Source: Betaproteobacteria bacterium MOLA814 | GTDB taxonomy: Bacteria; Pseudomonadota; Gammaproteobacteria; Burkholderiales; Burkholderiaceae_C | Reading direction: 5' to 3' | DNA length: 64,000 bases | NCBI GenBank assembly: GCA_000496475.1 | Contig: AYMW01000002.1 | Span: 310,001 to 374,000, forward strand | Shown: piece by piece, positions 1-11,595 of the stretch | Position numbering within the stretch: position 1 is the stretch's first letter | Layout: each line of letters starts with the position of its first letter | Translations under genes and position numbers: made by a program | The notes under the pieces: generated by a model | What the model saw: the letters and a program-made list of their open reading frames with translations, nothing else | Told to the model about the DNA's origin: nothing | Database searches by the model: none

Positions 1-1
1 C

Positions 2-1303
2 GACGACTACGTTGCTGAGGAAGATTTTGACGAAGAGTACGACGACGACGACGGTAAAGGTGGCTCTAAGTCCCTCACAAAGCTGCTAGAAAAACTCAAA
101 AACGAAGCCATTACCCGCTTCGACAACATGCGTGAACAGTTTGAAAAGCTGCACAAGGCATACGACAAAGAAGGCTGGGGCTCTCCCGCCTACTTGAAGG
201 CTCAAAAGGCTATTACAGAACAACTGATGACAATTCGCTTCACGGCGAAAACCATTGACAAGCTCAGCAACATGGTCCGAGACCAAATTGATACAGTGCG
301 CACCAAAGAGCGCATGTTGCGCCGCATTTTGGTTGACAAGTGCGGACTGCCACAAGAACGCTTCATCAAAGACTTTCCCGCCAACTTGCTCAATACAAAG
401 TGGATTGAAAAAGAAGTCGCTGCGGGCAAGCCATGGAGCGTCATCATGGAGCGCAACATACCACCGGTACAGGAGCTGCAAACCGACTTGTCAACCATTC
501 AGGCCAGCGTGGTGGTGCCGCTTCACCAGCTCAAGAGTATTCACAAGCGCATGATTCAGGGAGAAATCAACTCGCGCGGCGCCAAGCGTGAAATGATTGA
601 AGCCAACTTGCGTTTGGTCATTTCTATTGCCAAAAAATACACCAACCGTGGTTTGCAATTCTTGGATTTGATTCAAGAAGGCAACATCGGTTTGATGAAA
701 GCGGTTGACAAGTTTGAATACCGCCGTGGTTACAAGTTCTCGACCTATGCCACATGGTGGATTCGCCAAGCTATCACGCGTTCTATCGCTGATCAAGCTC
801 GCACCATCCGCATTCCAGTGCACATGATTGAAACCATCAACAAGATGAACCGGCTCAGCCGCCAGCACTTGCAAGAGTTTGGTTTCGAGCCTGATGCCTC
901 GGTTCTTGCAGAAAAGATGGAAATTCCAGAGGAGAAAATTCGCAAAATCATGAAGATAGCCAAAGAGCCAATCTCCATGGAAACACCAATCGGTGACGAC
1001 GACGACTCGCACTTAGGCGACTTCATCGAGGACACCGCCAACACCGCCCCCCTAGAAGCAGCGATGCAAGCTGGCTTGCGCGATGTGGTGAAAGATATCC
1101 TTGACAGCCTCACGCCACGCGAAGCCAAAGTGCTGCGCATGCGGTTCGGAATTGAAATGTCAACTGACCATACCTTGGAAGAGGTTGGTAAACAATTTGA
1201 TGTCACGCGTGAGCGCATTCGCCAAATAGAGTCAAAGGCAGTGCGTAAACTCAAACACCCTAGCCGGAGTGACAAACTGCGAAGCTTCATGGACTCTTTG
1301 TAA
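2..1303 (+). CDS. rpoD: RNA polymerase primary sigma factor RpoD (sigma-70), 5' end cut by window edge
   Basis: This is the housekeeping sigma factor, which directs core RNA polymerase to -35/-10 promoters. The reading frame is open from base 2, so the true start lies outside the window; 433 residues are visible and the first visible methionine (128) is not the start. The visible N-terminus is very acidic (runs of D and E). Region 2, with [17 protein letters not shown] and [14 protein letters not shown], covers about residues 205-265. Region 4.2, with [20 protein letters not shown], covers about 390-412. The C-terminus is intact. An intrinsic terminator follows. It sits directly upstream of the grpE-dnaK-dnaJ heat-shock genes, which appear to have their own promoters. 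Confidence 0.97.
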   Translation, partial: DDYVAEEDFDEEYDDDDGKGGSKSLTKLLEKLKNEAITRFDNMREQFEKLHKAYDKEGWGSPAYLKAQKAITEQLMTIRFTAKTIDKLSNMVRDQIDTVRTKERMLRRILVDKCGLPQERFIKDFPANLLNTKWIEKEVAAGKPWSVIMERNIPPVQELQTDLSTIQASVVVPLHQLKSIHKRMIQGEINSRGAKREMIEANLRLVISIAKKYTNRGLQFLDLIQEGNIGLMKAVDKFEYRRGYKFSTYATWWIRQAITRSIADQARTIRIPVHMIETINKMNRLSRQHLQEFGFEPDASVLAEKMEIPEEKIRKIMKIAKEPISMETPIGDDDDSHLGDFIEDTANTAPLEAAMQAGLRDVVKDILDSLTPREAKVLRMRFGIEMSTDHTLEEVGKQFDVTRERIRQIESKAVRKLKHPSRSDKLRSFMDSL

Positions 1304-1344
1304 GCGCTGTGGGGCGACGCCGGTTTTACTGCAGCCCCTCATAA

Positions 1345-1382
1345 AACGCCTCGGTTCTCAATCAACCGGGGCGTTGTCATTC
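1345..1382 (+). terminator. Intrinsic terminator after rpoD
   Basis: AACGCCTCGGTT (1345-1356) pairs with AACCGGGGCGTT (1364-1375) around a 7-base loop, with one G-T wobble. The following tract is only moderately T-rich. It lies 42 bases after the rpoD stop, which supports transcription ending there. Confidence 0.65.
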
Positions 1383-1389
1383 ATTGCTA

Positions 1390-1417
1390 TTGAAATTAAT
1401 TGCCACCGTCCCAATGT
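1390..1417 (+). promoter_or_regulatory. Candidate heat-shock (sigma-32) promoter for grpE
   Basis: TTGAAA (1390-1395) and CCCAATGT (1410-1417) are separated by 14 bases. This resembles the sigma-32 pattern CTTGAAA / CCCCATnT and lies between the rpoD terminator and grpE. The match is partial and the call is an inference from motif and position. Confidence 0.4.
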
Positions 1418-1492
1418 GACACAACAGTTGCATGCGCCAAATGCGTTTGCTAGTGTCCCCAACTGCTAGTTATTGACTACCACACACACGAT

Positions 1493-2140
1493 ATGTCCGA
1501 CCAAAACGCTACCCCACCACAACCAACCCCAGAACAAGGGGGCGAACAAGCTGCAAACCAGTCAACCTCCCAAGCAGCAGGTAACAACCACAGCACAACT
1601 GGCGCAGATTTAGCGGCAGAGCTAGCCGCTGGCTTGCATGCGACGACAGAGCAATCAACCATGCCTAGCGAATTGCCGGCTGTATCTATTGAGTCGTTAC
1701 AAGCCGAGCTGATGGCCGCCAAAGAAGAGGCCAAAGATACGTTTTTGCGGGCAAAGGCCGATGTAGAAAATGCGCGTCGCCGTGCCGAGGAAGATGTGCA
1801 AAAATCACGGAAATTTGCAGTTGAAAGCTTTGCAGAAAGCCTGCTGCCAATTATTGACAGTTTCGACGCGGCCTTGGCCACAAACAACGCCACCGTAGAG
1901 CAAATGCGCGAAGGTATTGTGGCCACGCAACAGCAATTAACCAGTGCCTTGGAGCGCAACAAAGTAACCGCTATTGCGCCAGAGGCCGGCACAACATTTG
2001 ACCCACATCAACACCAAGCTATCAGCGTGGTCGCCGCAGAGCAGGAGGCCAACACCGTTGTTATGGTGCTTCAAAAAGGCTACCTGATTGCCGACCGCGT
2101 CATGCGCCCTGCTCTGGTCACCGTGACGGCACCAAAGTAA
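1493..2140 (+). CDS. grpE: Nucleotide exchange factor GrpE
   Basis: GrpE releases ADP from DnaK and so drives the Hsp70 cycle in the cytoplasm. The protein has 215 residues. The first 60 or so are low-complexity and rich in Q, A and T. A charged helical segment follows (about 60-150, including FLRAKADVENARRRAEED, the long dimerisation helix of the family). The C-terminal beta domain carries DPHQHQAISVV and GYLIADRVMRPALVTV, the classic GrpE end. The start at 1493 has no strong Shine-Dalgarno sequence. It is placed immediately before dnaK and dnaJ, its functional partners. A sigma-32-like promoter lies about 75 bases upstream. Confidence 0.96.
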   Translation: MSDQNATPPQPTPEQGGEQAANQSTSQAAGNNHSTTGADLAAELAAGLHATTEQSTMPSELPAVSIESLQAELMAAKEEAKDTFLRAKADVENARRRAEEDVQKSRKFAVESFAESLLPIIDSFDAALATNNATVEQMREGIVATQQQLTSALERNKVTAIAPEAGTTFDPHQHQAISVVAAEQEANTVVMVLQKGYLIADRVMRPALVTVTAPK

Positions 2141-2161
2141 ATACGTATTGCAAATAAATAG

Positions 2162-2182
2162 GGGCAAACCAGGGGTTTGCCC
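2162..2182 (+). terminator. Perfect hairpin between grpE and dnaK
   Basis: GGGCAAACC (2162-2170) and GGTTTGCCC (2174-2182) form a perfect 9-bp stem with a 3-base loop. There is no T-run after it, so it could be a weak terminator, an mRNA-stabilising hairpin or a processing site. It directly abuts the candidate sigma-32 -35 element of dnaK. Confidence 0.5.
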
Positions 2183-2183
2183 A

Positions 2184-2211
2184 CTTGAAATCGCCAATTT
2201 AGCGCTTATTT
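2184..2211 (+). promoter_or_regulatory. Candidate heat-shock (sigma-32) promoter for dnaK
   Basis: CTTGAAA (2184-2190) is an exact match to the sigma-32 -35 element. Fourteen bases later comes CTTATTT, a weak match to the -10 pattern CCCCATnT. It lies about 85 bases before the dnaK start, suggesting that dnaK can be induced separately from grpE. Motif-based inference. Confidence 0.4.
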
Positions 2212-2297
2212 GTATACCAAGACTTGGGCATCGCAGCTATTCAGCGCGACAACGCTCATATTTTCACTTTTAAAAACAACGTTTCTGGAGTTTCATC

Positions 2298-4211
<1,914 letters not shown>

Positions 4212-4229
4212 CCATCTGATGTGCACTGC

Positions 4230-4271
4230 GCCGCGTCAACGCCTTATGGCGTAGGCGCGGCTTTTGGCTTT
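4230..4271 (+). terminator. Intrinsic terminator between dnaK and dnaJ
   Basis: GCCGCG and ACGCC on the left arm pair with GGCGT and CGCGGC on the right, with a small internal bulge and a TTAT loop. TTTTGGCTTTT follows. It probably reduces dnaJ expression relative to dnaK. Confidence 0.7.
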
Positions 4272-4318
4272 TCAGCAATACATGGGTCACACAGACCACA
4301 GCACGAGACGACTATCCT

Positions 4319-5440
4319 ATGGCCAAGAGAGATTTTTACGAAGTACTCGGCGTACCTAAAAACGCCAGTGACGAGGAGATCAAAAAATCCTATCGCAAAC
4401 TCGCGATGAAGCACCACCCCGACCGCAACCAGGGTAACGCAGAAGCTGAAGGCAAATTCAAAGAGGCCAAAGAGGCTTATGAAATGTTGTCTGAGCCTGA
4501 GAAACGCTCGGCCTACGACCAATACGGTCACGCTGGCGTTGACCCCAACATGCGTGGCGGTGCAGGTGGCAACGGTGACTTCGGCAATGCTTTTGGTGAC
4601 ATTTTTGGTGACATATTCGGTGGTGGACGTCGACCTGGCGGAAGTGGGCGCCAGGTGCACCGAGGCAATGATTTGTCGTATGCAATGGAAGTAACGTTGG
4701 AAGAAGCAGCAGCTGGCAAAGACTCACAAATACGCATTCCATCTTGGGACGACTGCACCAGTTGCGATGGTTCTGGCGCAAAACCAGGTACCCAGGCTAA
4801 AACATGCACAACCTGCCATGGTGCTGGTCAAGTGCAAATGCGCCAAGGCTTTTTTAGTGTGCAGCAAACCTGTCCGCACTGCCAGGGTGTTGGCAAAATA
4901 ATTGCGGATCCGTGCAACACCTGCCACGGCCAAGGTAAAAACAAAACCAACAAAACGCTTGAAATAAAAATACCATCTGGTATCAATGACGGCATGCGCA
5001 TCCGCAGCACTGGTAACGGCGAGCCTGGCCAACACGGGGGCCCTTCAGGTGACTTGTTCATTGAGATTCGACTCAAGAAACACGATATTTTTGAACGCGA
5101 TGGCGATGACTTGCACTGCCAAGTACCAGTCCAATTGTCGACAGCGGCACTAGGCGGCGAAATTGATGTGCCTACGCTCAATGGCAAAGCCACTATCGAA
5201 ATTCCAGAAGGCACGCAAAACGGCAAAACGTTTAGGCTGCGAGGCAAAGGTATCAAAGGTGTTCGCGCCAGCGTTGCCGGCGACTTGTACTGCCATATCT
5301 CAGCAGAAACACCGGTCAAACTCACTGAGCACCAACGCAAGTTGCTCAAGGAGCTGGACGAGTCGTTCCGCAAAGCAGGTACCAAACACAGCCCGCAAGA
5401 CAAGGGTTGGTTTGAAAAGGCTAAAACATTCTTTTCCTAA
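4319..5440 (+). CDS. dnaJ: Co-chaperone DnaJ (type I Hsp40)
   Basis: DnaJ delivers unfolded clients to DnaK and stimulates its ATPase. The 373-residue protein has the full type I layout. The J domain (1-70) contains the HPD motif in KHHPDRNQ. A glycine/phenylalanine-rich linker follows (about 75-110, [12 protein letters not shown]). The zinc domain has four CxxCxGxG repeats between about 140 and 215 ([32 protein letters not shown]). The C-terminal substrate-binding domains run to residue 373. All zinc ligands are intact. Two strong terminators bracket the gene. Confidence 0.98.
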   Translation: MAKRDFYEVLGVPKNASDEEIKKSYRKLAMKHHPDRNQGNAEAEGKFKEAKEAYEMLSEPEKRSAYDQYGHAGVDPNMRGGAGGNGDFGNAFGDIFGDIFGGGRRPGGSGRQVHRGNDLSYAMEVTLEEAAAGKDSQIRIPSWDDCTSCDGSGAKPGTQAKTCTTCHGAGQVQMRQGFFSVQQTCPHCQGVGKIIADPCNTCHGQGKNKTNKTLEIKIPSGINDGMRIRSTGNGEPGQHGGPSGDLFIEIRLKKHDIFERDGDDLHCQVPVQLSTAALGGEIDVPTLNGKATIEIPEGTQNGKTFRLRGKGIKGVRASVAGDLYCHISAETPVKLTEHQRKLLKELDESFRKAGTKHSPQDKGWFEKAKTFFS

Positions 5441-5539
5441 GCATGCCTGAGCATATATGCGCAGGCTATACATCAGTGCTGCGCCTGTAACGGATCCGTG
5501 ACATGCACAAACAATATGTGTAATTCACCAGTCAACTTG

Positions 5540-5576
5540 AAAGCCACCATCTCAATAAGCTGGTGGCTTTTTCTTT
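5540..5576 (+). terminator. Intrinsic terminator after dnaJ
   Basis: AAAGCCACCA (5540-5549) and TGGTGGCTTT (5561-5570) form a perfect 10-bp stem with an 11-base loop, followed by TTCTTT. The next gene starts at 5577, immediately beyond, so that gene must use either transcripts escaping the terminator or a promoter overlapping it. Confidence 0.85.
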
Positions 5577-6812
5577 ATGATGAAACGCATGACATCACAT
5601 ACACACGTTTTTACCGCGGCCATGTTGACATTGACTTGTTCAATAGGAAACACTTGGGCCCAAGATGCAGACCAACCGTTGCCAAAAAGCTGCTTGGTTG
5701 AACTGCGCAGCAAAGCTCAAGCTGGCGGCATCAGCACCACCACGTTTAACCAGGCCATGCAAGGCGTTGTAGCCAAGCCTGAATTGATGGACAAGCTGAA
5801 CTACCAACCTGAATTCAAGCTGCCTATTTGGGACTATTTGGCAAGCTTGGTTGACAGTGAGCGCGTCTTGGACGGTATGGCCATGCTCGCGCAATACAAA
5901 ACCGAACTTGGGGCCATATCCCAACAATACGGCATTGATCCAGAAACCATTGTTGCCGTGTGGGGCGTAGAGAGTAACTACGGTCAAAACACTGGCGGGC
6001 GAGATATCGTCGAGTCATTGGCAACGTTAAGCTGCATGGGCAGGCGCCAAAGCTTTTTTTCACAAGAGTTTGTAGCTGCACTGCGCATATTAGAAGCGGG
6101 TGACTTTGAACGGGAACTCTTCAAAGGGTCTTGGGCTGGCGCTTTTGGGCAGACACAATTCATGCCCTCCACTTTTTTACGCTTGGCTGTTGATGGTGAT
6201 GGTGACAACAAACGCAACCTCATTACCAACCCTATAGATGCGCTCGCCTCCACAGCCAATTTCTTAAAACGTGCTGGATGGCGCGATAGCGAGGTCTGGG
6301 GCTTTGAAGTCAACCTCACGCAAGGTGTGCCCGGTGTGCAGGGCCGACAATCTAGCCGAGATATCGCTTACTGGGAATTGCAAGGTGTGACACGTGTGGA
6401 TGGATCTACCCTCACAGAGGGTGGCATAGCCCACACCACAGACGCTGCGCTGCTATTACCGGCAGGTGACAACGGTCCATCGTTCTTGCTACTGCGCAAT
6501 TTCAAGGCGATCTACAGCTACAACGCATCTGAGAGTTACGGCTTGGCAATCGCACACTTGTCTGACCGCTTGCGCGGCCAAGATGTTTTTGCAACGCCGT
6601 GGCCAACTGATGATGCGGGCTTAAGCCGTGCAGAGAAACGCGATATACAAACCATGCTCTTGACACGTGGCCACGATATCGGCGAAGTGGATGGGGCGTT
6701 AGGCAGCCGCAGCAGGGCAGCCATTAAATTAGAACAACAGCGCTTAGGTCATGTTGTGTCTGGGCGTGCCGGCCAAAAACTACTGACTGCACTGCGCGCT
6801 GACGCCAGATAA
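5577..6812 (+). CDS. Lytic murein transglycosylase, MltB-like, with peptidoglycan-binding tail
   Basis: The enzyme cleaves the MurNAc-GlcNAc bond of peptidoglycan to give 1,6-anhydro ends in the periplasm. The 411-residue protein starts with a signal peptide (hydrophobic stretch to about residue 28, cleavage near NTWA|QD). The transglycosylase domain has VWGVESNYGQ with the likely catalytic Glu at about 132, and FGQTQFMPSTF. A C-terminal peptidoglycan-binding domain occupies about residues 340-411 (RDIQTMLLTRGHDIGEVDGALGSRS). Nearby methionines at codons 2 and 5 are alternative starts. A second relative, a lipoprotein, is encoded at 14.3 kb. Confidence 0.93.
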   Translation: MMKRMTSHTHVFTAAMLTLTCSIGNTWAQDADQPLPKSCLVELRSKAQAGGISTTTFNQAMQGVVAKPELMDKLNYQPEFKLPIWDYLASLVDSERVLDGMAMLAQYKTELGAISQQYGIDPETIVAVWGVESNYGQNTGGRDIVESLATLSCMGRRQSFFSQEFVAALRILEAGDFERELFKGSWAGAFGQTQFMPSTFLRLAVDGDGDNKRNLITNPIDALASTANFLKRAGWRDSEVWGFEVNLTQGVPGVQGRQSSRDIAYWELQGVTRVDGSTLTEGGIAHTTDAALLLPAGDNGPSFLLLRNFKAIYSYNASESYGLAIAHLSDRLRGQDVFATPWPTDDAGLSRAEKRDIQTMLLTRGHDIGEVDGALGSRSRAAIKLEQQRLGHVVSGRAGQKLLTALRADAR

Positions 6813-6821
6813 AGAAAGTAG

Positions 6822-6846
6822 GCATCGGCGGCTGGCGCCGATGGTT
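6822..6846 (+). terminator. Terminator-like hairpin after the lytic transglycosylase
   Basis: CATCGGC (6822-6828) pairs with GCCGATG (6836-6842), followed by GTTTT. It lies 9 bases after the transglycosylase stop. Confidence 0.5.
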
Positions 6847-6869
6847 TTGGGGCATAAGTGGCAAGCACC

Positions 6870-6930
6870 AACGTATGCAGCTTGCGCTGCATACGTCTCA
6901 GCAGTTGAGGTTTATGCTGCGCAACCTCAA
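6870..6930. terminator. Two hairpins between convergent genes
   Basis: ACGTATGCAGC and GCTGCATACGT (6870-6880 / 6885-6895) form a perfect 11-bp stem with a TTGC loop. TTGAGGTT and AACCTCAA (6905-6912 / 6923-6930) form a second perfect 8-bp stem that overlaps the stop codon of the minus-strand nitronate monooxygenase. Both are symmetrical, so they could work on either strand. No long T-run is present. Confidence 0.45.
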
Positions 6931-7889
6931 ACCAATGCAGCTTTTGCCTGCTCAAATTGTGATTTAAGCTGGGCGACAAACTCACCCGTAGTTTGCACTT
7001 TAGACACAGAGCCAATACCTTGACCACAACCCCAAATATCTTTCCAGGCCTTCTTGGCATCACCGCCAAAGTTCATGGCCGATGGATCGCTGACCGGTAA
7101 GTTCGCAGGGTCTAAACCCGCAGCTTTGATGCTCGGCGCCAAGTAGTTGCCGTGAACGCCTGTAAAGAGGTTGCTCAGCACGATGTCGTCGCTGTTACCC
7201 GCGACAATTGCGTCTTTGTATTCCGGTGTTGCCCGTGCTTCGTCCGTGGCAATAAATGCAGATCCGATGTAAGCAAAGTCAGCCCCCATAGCCAACGCCG
7301 CCAACACGCCTTGCCCGGTGGCAATGGCGCCGCTCAGGGCGACTGGGCCATCAAACCATTGACGGATTTCGGCAATCAAGGCAAACGGGCTTTTGGCGCC
7401 AGCATGGCCACCAGCGCCAGCGGCAACGGCAATCAATCCATCAGCGCCCTTTTCTATTGCTTTGTGAGCGTGGGTGTTGTTGATCACATCGTGCAGGACA
7501 ACGCCGCCATAACTGTGCGCGGCTTCGTTGATTTCAACACGAGCGCCCAAGCTGGTAATAATAATTGGCACCTTGTACTTCACGCACATGGCCATGTCGT
7601 AATCAAGGCGGTCGTTGCTCTTATGAACAATTTGGTTGATCGCAAACGGTGCCGCAGGCTTGTCTGGATTCGCTGCGTTGTAAGCATCCAAGGCCTCAGT
7701 GATTTCAATCAACCACTCTTCTAATTGCTCTTTTGGACGCGCATTGAGCGCTGGCATTGAGCCCACCACGCCAGCTTTGCACTGCGCAATGACCAACTTG
7801 GGATTGCTGATGATAAACAGAGGAGAGCCGATAACAGGAAAAGGAAGATTGGCCAAAGCGCCTGGAAGTTTGCGTGGGGTGTTGCTCAT
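6927..7889 (-). CDS. Nitronate monooxygenase (2-nitropropane dioxygenase family)
   Basis: This is an FMN-dependent TIM-barrel enzyme of the family that oxidises alkyl nitronates; some members have related roles, so the exact substrate is not certain. It has 320 residues. N-terminal family features are FPVIGSPLFIISNPKLV and AGVVGSMPALNARP. The FMN phosphate-binding part is AVAAGAGGHAG (about 150-160), followed by GPVALSGAIATGQGVLAALAMGADFAYIGS. A Shine-Dalgarno GGAG sits 7 bases before the ATG. It lies 40 bases downstream of the acyl-CoA dehydrogenase on the same strand and is probably co-transcribed with it and the etf genes, whose products could carry electrons from the dehydrogenase. Confidence 0.92.
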   Translation of the reverse strand: MSNTPRKLPGALANLPFPVIGSPLFIISNPKLVIAQCKAGVVGSMPALNARPKEQLEEWLIEITEALDAYNAANPDKPAAPFAINQIVHKSNDRLDYDMAMCVKYKVPIIITSLGARVEINEAAHSYGGVVLHDVINNTHAHKAIEKGADGLIAVAAGAGGHAGAKSPFALIAEIRQWFDGPVALSGAIATGQGVLAALAMGADFAYIGSAFIATDEARATPEYKDAIVAGNSDDIVLSNLFTGVHGNYLAPSIKAAGLDPANLPVSDPSAMNFGGDAKKAWKDIWGCGQGIGSVSKVQTTGEFVAQLKSQFEQAKAALV

Positions 7890-7928
7890 GTAGTCTCCAA
7901 ATATAGTCGTTGTATGGTCAAAAAATCT

Positions 7929-9728
7929 TTAAAAAGCGTCCAGCGCCATGGCATTGACGCTGTCAGCGCCAGACACAACGCTGTCGCGCAATGAAGGTAC
8001 TTTTGTCAGAATGTGGTCGGCATAAAACCTAGCGGTTACCAACTTGGCATCCACAAAAGACTGACCAAATGTGGTGTCGCCTTGCGCCTTGAGGTCTAAA
8101 GCGGCCAACATGGCGCGTCCCATTTGCCAACCGGCCATCACATTGCCTGTAAGCATGAGGTAAGGCACGCTGCCAGCGAATGCCGCATTTGGGTTGCTGC
8201 TGGCGTTGGCAGCAATAAACTCGGCCACTTCTATAAATGCCACACGGGCAGCACCTAAGCGTTGCGCAAATACATGCGCGCTGCTGTTCGTCGTGGCCAT
8301 CAGGGCTTGTTCTGTGGTCTCGATATTTGCAGCCAACGCTTTGGCTTGCGCCGCACCGTCACGGGCTGTCTTACGTCCAACCAAGTCATTGGCTTGGATG
8401 GCAGTGGTGCCTTCATAAATTGTAAGAATCTTGGCATCGCGGTAGTACTGCGCCGCGCCCGTCTCTTCAATGAACCCCATACCCCCGTGAACTTGCACAC
8501 CCAAACTGGTCACCTCTAAGCTCATCTCAGTGCTAAAGCCTTTCACCAGCGGCACCATGAACTCGTAAAAAGCCTTGTTGTCTTTGCGAACGTCGGCATC
8601 GGCGTGGCCATGAGCAGCATCAAATGCGGCGGCAGCAGCAGCAGCTAATGCGCGGCAACCCTCGGTGTAGGCACGCATGGTCATGAGCATGCGCTTGACA
8701 TCTGGGTGGTGAATGATGGGCGCGGACGCCTTCATTGAGCCATCGACTGGACGGCTCTGCACCCGATCTCGTGCATATGACACCGCATGTTGGTATGAAC
8801 GTTCTGCAATCGCTATACCTTGCACGCCAACGGCGTAACGAGCTGCGTTCATCATGATGAACATGTACTCAAGGCCACGGTTCTCCTGGCCAACTAAAAA
8901 GCCACTAGCGCCACCAGCATCGCCAAATTGCAAGACGGCTGTTGGGCTGGCTTTGATACCCAGCTTGTGCTCAATACTGACGCATTTGACATCGTTGCGA
9001 GCGCCCAAATGTCCATCTGCATCGACCATCACTTTGGGCACTACAAATAAACTGATGCCTTTGACGCCCTCAGGTGCGCCTTCCACACGGGCCAACACCA
9101 AGTGCACGATGTTCTCTGCCATGTCGTGCTCACCATACGTGATGTAGATTTTGGTCCCAGATACTTTGTAGCTGCCGTCGGCTTGAGGCACTGCTTTGGT
9201 ACGAACCAAAGCCAGGTCCGAACCCGCTTGTGGCTCGGTCAAGTTCATGGTGCCAGTCCACTGGCCACTGATCAGTTTTTCCAAGTAGGTCTTCTTCAGG
9301 TCATCGCTGGCTGCCGTAATCAGAGCCTCGATGGCGCCATCGGTTAGCAGCGGACACAAGGCAAAGCTCATATTGGCAGAATTGAGCATCTCACCGCAAG
9401 CTGCACCAATGGTCTTAGGCAAGCCTTGACCACCAAACTCTGTCGGGTGTTGCAGACCCTGCCACCCAGCTTCGCCATACTGTTTAAACGCCTCTTTAAA
9501 GCCAGGTGTGGTTGTAACTTCGAAGTTATCCCATGTGCTTGGGTTGATATCGCCTTGCCAGTTCAATGGAGCAAGAACTTCTTCATTGAATTTCGCGCAC
9601 TCTTCCAACACAGCTTGCGCTGTGTCAAACCCCGCATCTTCAAAACCAGGCATTTGCGCCACTGCATCAATGTTGGCAACATGGCGCATGTTGAACAACA
9701 TGTCTTGAACGGGTGCTTTGTAGGGCAT
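7929..9728 (-). CDS. Acyl-CoA dehydrogenase, DmdC / long-form family
   Basis: This is an FAD enzyme that makes an alpha-beta double bond in an acyl-CoA and passes electrons to ETF. It has 599 residues, the length of the long subfamily that includes 3-methylmercaptopropionyl-CoA dehydrogenase, with an extra N-terminal segment and a C-terminal extension. FAD/substrate signatures are MNLTEPQAGSDLA and GTKIYITYGEHD (about 165-205). The catalytic region is ILTIYEGTTAIQANDL with the conserved Glu (about 430). The C-terminal domain covers about 470-599. The specific acyl-CoA cannot be read from sequence; DMSP breakdown is only one possibility. etfA and etfB lie just upstream on the same strand, matching an electron-transfer partnership. 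Confidence 0.92.
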   Translation of the reverse strand: MPYKAPVQDMLFNMRHVANIDAVAQMPGFEDAGFDTAQAVLEECAKFNEEVLAPLNWQGDINPSTWDNFEVTTTPGFKEAFKQYGEAGWQGLQHPTEFGGQGLPKTIGAACGEMLNSANMSFALCPLLTDGAIEALITAASDDLKKTYLEKLISGQWTGTMNLTEPQAGSDLALVRTKAVPQADGSYKVSGTKIYITYGEHDMAENIVHLVLARVEGAPEGVKGISLFVVPKVMVDADGHLGARNDVKCVSIEHKLGIKASPTAVLQFGDAGGASGFLVGQENRGLEYMFIMMNAARYAVGVQGIAIAERSYQHAVSYARDRVQSRPVDGSMKASAPIIHHPDVKRMLMTMRAYTEGCRALAAAAAAAFDAAHGHADADVRKDNKAFYEFMVPLVKGFSTEMSLEVTSLGVQVHGGMGFIEETGAAQYYRDAKILTIYEGTTAIQANDLVGRKTARDGAAQAKALAANIETTEQALMATTNSSAHVFAQRLGAARVAFIEVAEFIAANASSNPNAAFAGSVPYLMLTGNVMAGWQMGRAMLAALDLKAQGDTTFGQSFVDAKLVTARFYADHILTKVPSLRDSVVSGADSVNAMALDAF

Positions 9729-9809
9729 GATTATTTCCAGCTATTTCTTGGTGGGGATGCAGAATACGCGCACAAAAGGCTGGCATACCAGCCCTGTGGG
9801 CAACGCGGC

Positions 9810-10742
9810 TTACAGGCTTTTGGTCAGCTCGGGAACAGCATCAAACAAATCGGCAACCAAGCCATAGTCTGATACGCCAAAAATAGGCGCTTCTGGGTCT
9901 TTGTTAATGGCAACAATGACCTTGCTGTCCTTCATCCCAGCCAAATGCTGAATCGCACCGCTGATACCTGCAGCTATGTACAGCTGAGGGGCAACAATTT
10001 TTCCTGTTTGGCCAACTTGCCAGTCGTTGGGCGCATAACCGGCGTCCACTGCTGCGCGGCTTGCACCAACGGCAGCGCCTAATTTGTCAGCCAGTGGAAT
10101 CATCACTTGTGTGAATTTTTCGCCGCTACCCAGGGCCCTGCCGCCTGACACGATGACTTTGGCAGCAGTCAGCTCTGGACGGTCACTGGCAGCAATTTCA
10201 CTGCCGATAAAGGTTGACTTGCCATCACCAGTGGCGGCTGCCAAGGTGTCAATAGCTGCTGAACCACCGGTTGCCGCCGCCGGGTCAAAGCCCGTAGTCC
10301 GCACCGTAATAACCTTGATGGCATCTGTGCTGTGCACCGTTGCAATGGCATTGCCAGCGTAAATAGGGCGCTCAAATGTATCGGACGAGTCAACTTTAGA
10401 AATATCAGACACTTGGGCCACATCCAACTTTGCAGCAACACGAGGTGCAATGTTTTTGCCTGATGCCGTTGCTGGAAACAAAATGTGTCCGTAACTAGAA
10501 GCCACGGCCAACACTTGCGCGGCAACACTTTCTGCCAAGCCATGTTCAAAAGATGCGTCTTCTGCATGCAAGACTTTAGAGACGCCAGCGATTTGCGCTG
10601 CTGCAGCGGCAGCCGCGCCTGCGTTGTGCCCTGCCACCAACACATGGACATCGCCGTCACAGGCAATTGCGGCTGTTATTGTGTTGAGGGTTGCGCCTTT
10701 GATGGTGGCGTTGTCGTGTTCAGCAATTACCAAAGCAGTCAT
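9810..10742 (-). CDS. etfA: Electron transfer flavoprotein alpha subunit
   Basis: The FAD-carrying subunit of ETF accepts electrons from acyl-CoA dehydrogenases and passes them to the quinone pool through ETF-quinone oxidoreductase. It has 310 residues. The N-terminal domain begins TALVIAEHDNATIKGATLN. The C-terminal FAD-binding domain contains VSGGRALGSGEKF, GASRAAVDAGYAPNDWQVGQ, GKIVAPQLYIAAGISGAIQH and VAINKDPEAPIF, which are the family hallmarks. It lies 47 bases downstream of etfB. The order etfB-etfA-dehydrogenase on one strand suggests a single transcript. Confidence 0.97.
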   Translation of the reverse strand: MTALVIAEHDNATIKGATLNTITAAIACDGDVHVLVAGHNAGAAAAAAAQIAGVSKVLHAEDASFEHGLAESVAAQVLAVASSYGHILFPATASGKNIAPRVAAKLDVAQVSDISKVDSSDTFERPIYAGNAIATVHSTDAIKVITVRTTGFDPAAATGGSAAIDTLAAATGDGKSTFIGSEIAASDRPELTAAKVIVSGGRALGSGEKFTQVMIPLADKLGAAVGASRAAVDAGYAPNDWQVGQTGKIVAPQLYIAAGISGAIQHLAGMKDSKVIVAINKDPEAPIFGVSDYGLVADLFDAVPELTKSL

Positions 10743-10789
10743 ATATATCTCATCTCAATCAATGTAATGTGGAGCGGTGACGTGCGCCG

Positions 10790-11542
10790 TTAACCCAGCA
10801 CCTTGGCTTCGTTTTTGAGCTTGTCGATCAAAGCTGCCACGTCAGCCACCATAACGCCTGAGCTGCGCTTGGCGGGTTCAACAACTTTGAGCGTCTTTAA
10901 ACGGGGGGTCACGTCTACGCCTAACTCTTCAGGTTTGTAGGTGTCCACCGTTTTCTTCTTGGCTTTCATGATGTTGGGCAAGGTCACGTAGCGGGGCTCG
11001 TTCAAGCGCAAGTCGGTGGTGATAACAGCTGGCAGCGTGATCGCCAAAGTCTCTAGGCCACCATCGACCTCACGGGTCACGATGGCCTTGCCGTCGACCA
11101 CTTCCACTTTATTGGCAAACGTGGCTTGCGGCCAATCGGCCAAGGCTGCCAACATTTGACCTGTTTGGTTGCTGTCGTCATCGATGGCTTGCTTACCCAA
11201 AATAACCAAGTCTGGCTGCTCCTTATCGATCAAGGCCTTCAGCAGCTTGGCCACAGCCAAAGGCTGCAACTCAACGTCTGTTTCAACCAGAATGGCACGA
11301 TCCGCACCAATGGCCATGGCCGTGCGCAGCGTCTCAGTGCACTGGGATACGCCGCAAGACACGGCTATTACTTCGGTCACTATGCCCTTTTCGCGCAGCC
11401 TCACAGCTTCTTCCACAGCAATTTCGTCAAATGGATTCATGCTCATTTTGACGTTTGCAATATCTACGCCAGTCCCGTCAGATTTGACGCGGACTTTCAC
11501 GTTGTAGTCAACAACACGTTTAACAGGGACTAAAACTTTCAT
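10790..11542 (-). CDS. etfB: Electron transfer flavoprotein beta subunit
   Basis: This is the AMP-binding subunit of the ETF heterodimer, of 250 residues. It begins [18 protein letters not shown] and carries the ETF-beta signature region [28 protein letters not shown] (only part quoted as motif: [13 protein letters not shown]). It is the first gene of the etf cluster. A Shine-Dalgarno GGAG lies 8 bases before the ATG. A perfect 24-bp palindrome sits 54 bases upstream of the start and is the likely control site of the whole catabolic block (etfB, etfA, acyl-CoA dehydrogenase, nitronate monooxygenase). Confidence 0.97.
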   Translation of the reverse strand: MKVLVPVKRVVDYNVKVRVKSDGTGVDIANVKMSMNPFDEIAVEEAVRLREKGIVTEVIAVSCGVSQCTETLRTAMAIGADRAILVETDVELQPLAVAKLLKALIDKEQPDLVILGKQAIDDDSNQTGQMLAALADWPQATFANKVEVVDGKAIVTREVDGGLETLAITLPAVITTDLRLNEPRYVTLPNIMKAKKKTVDTYKPEELGVDVTPRLKTLKVVEPAKRSSGVMVADVAALIDKLKNEAKVLG

Positions 11543-11595
11543 AGAGACACTCCAGAGTGAGCAATAAACAAAACAGTTGTCGCAACGAACACAGG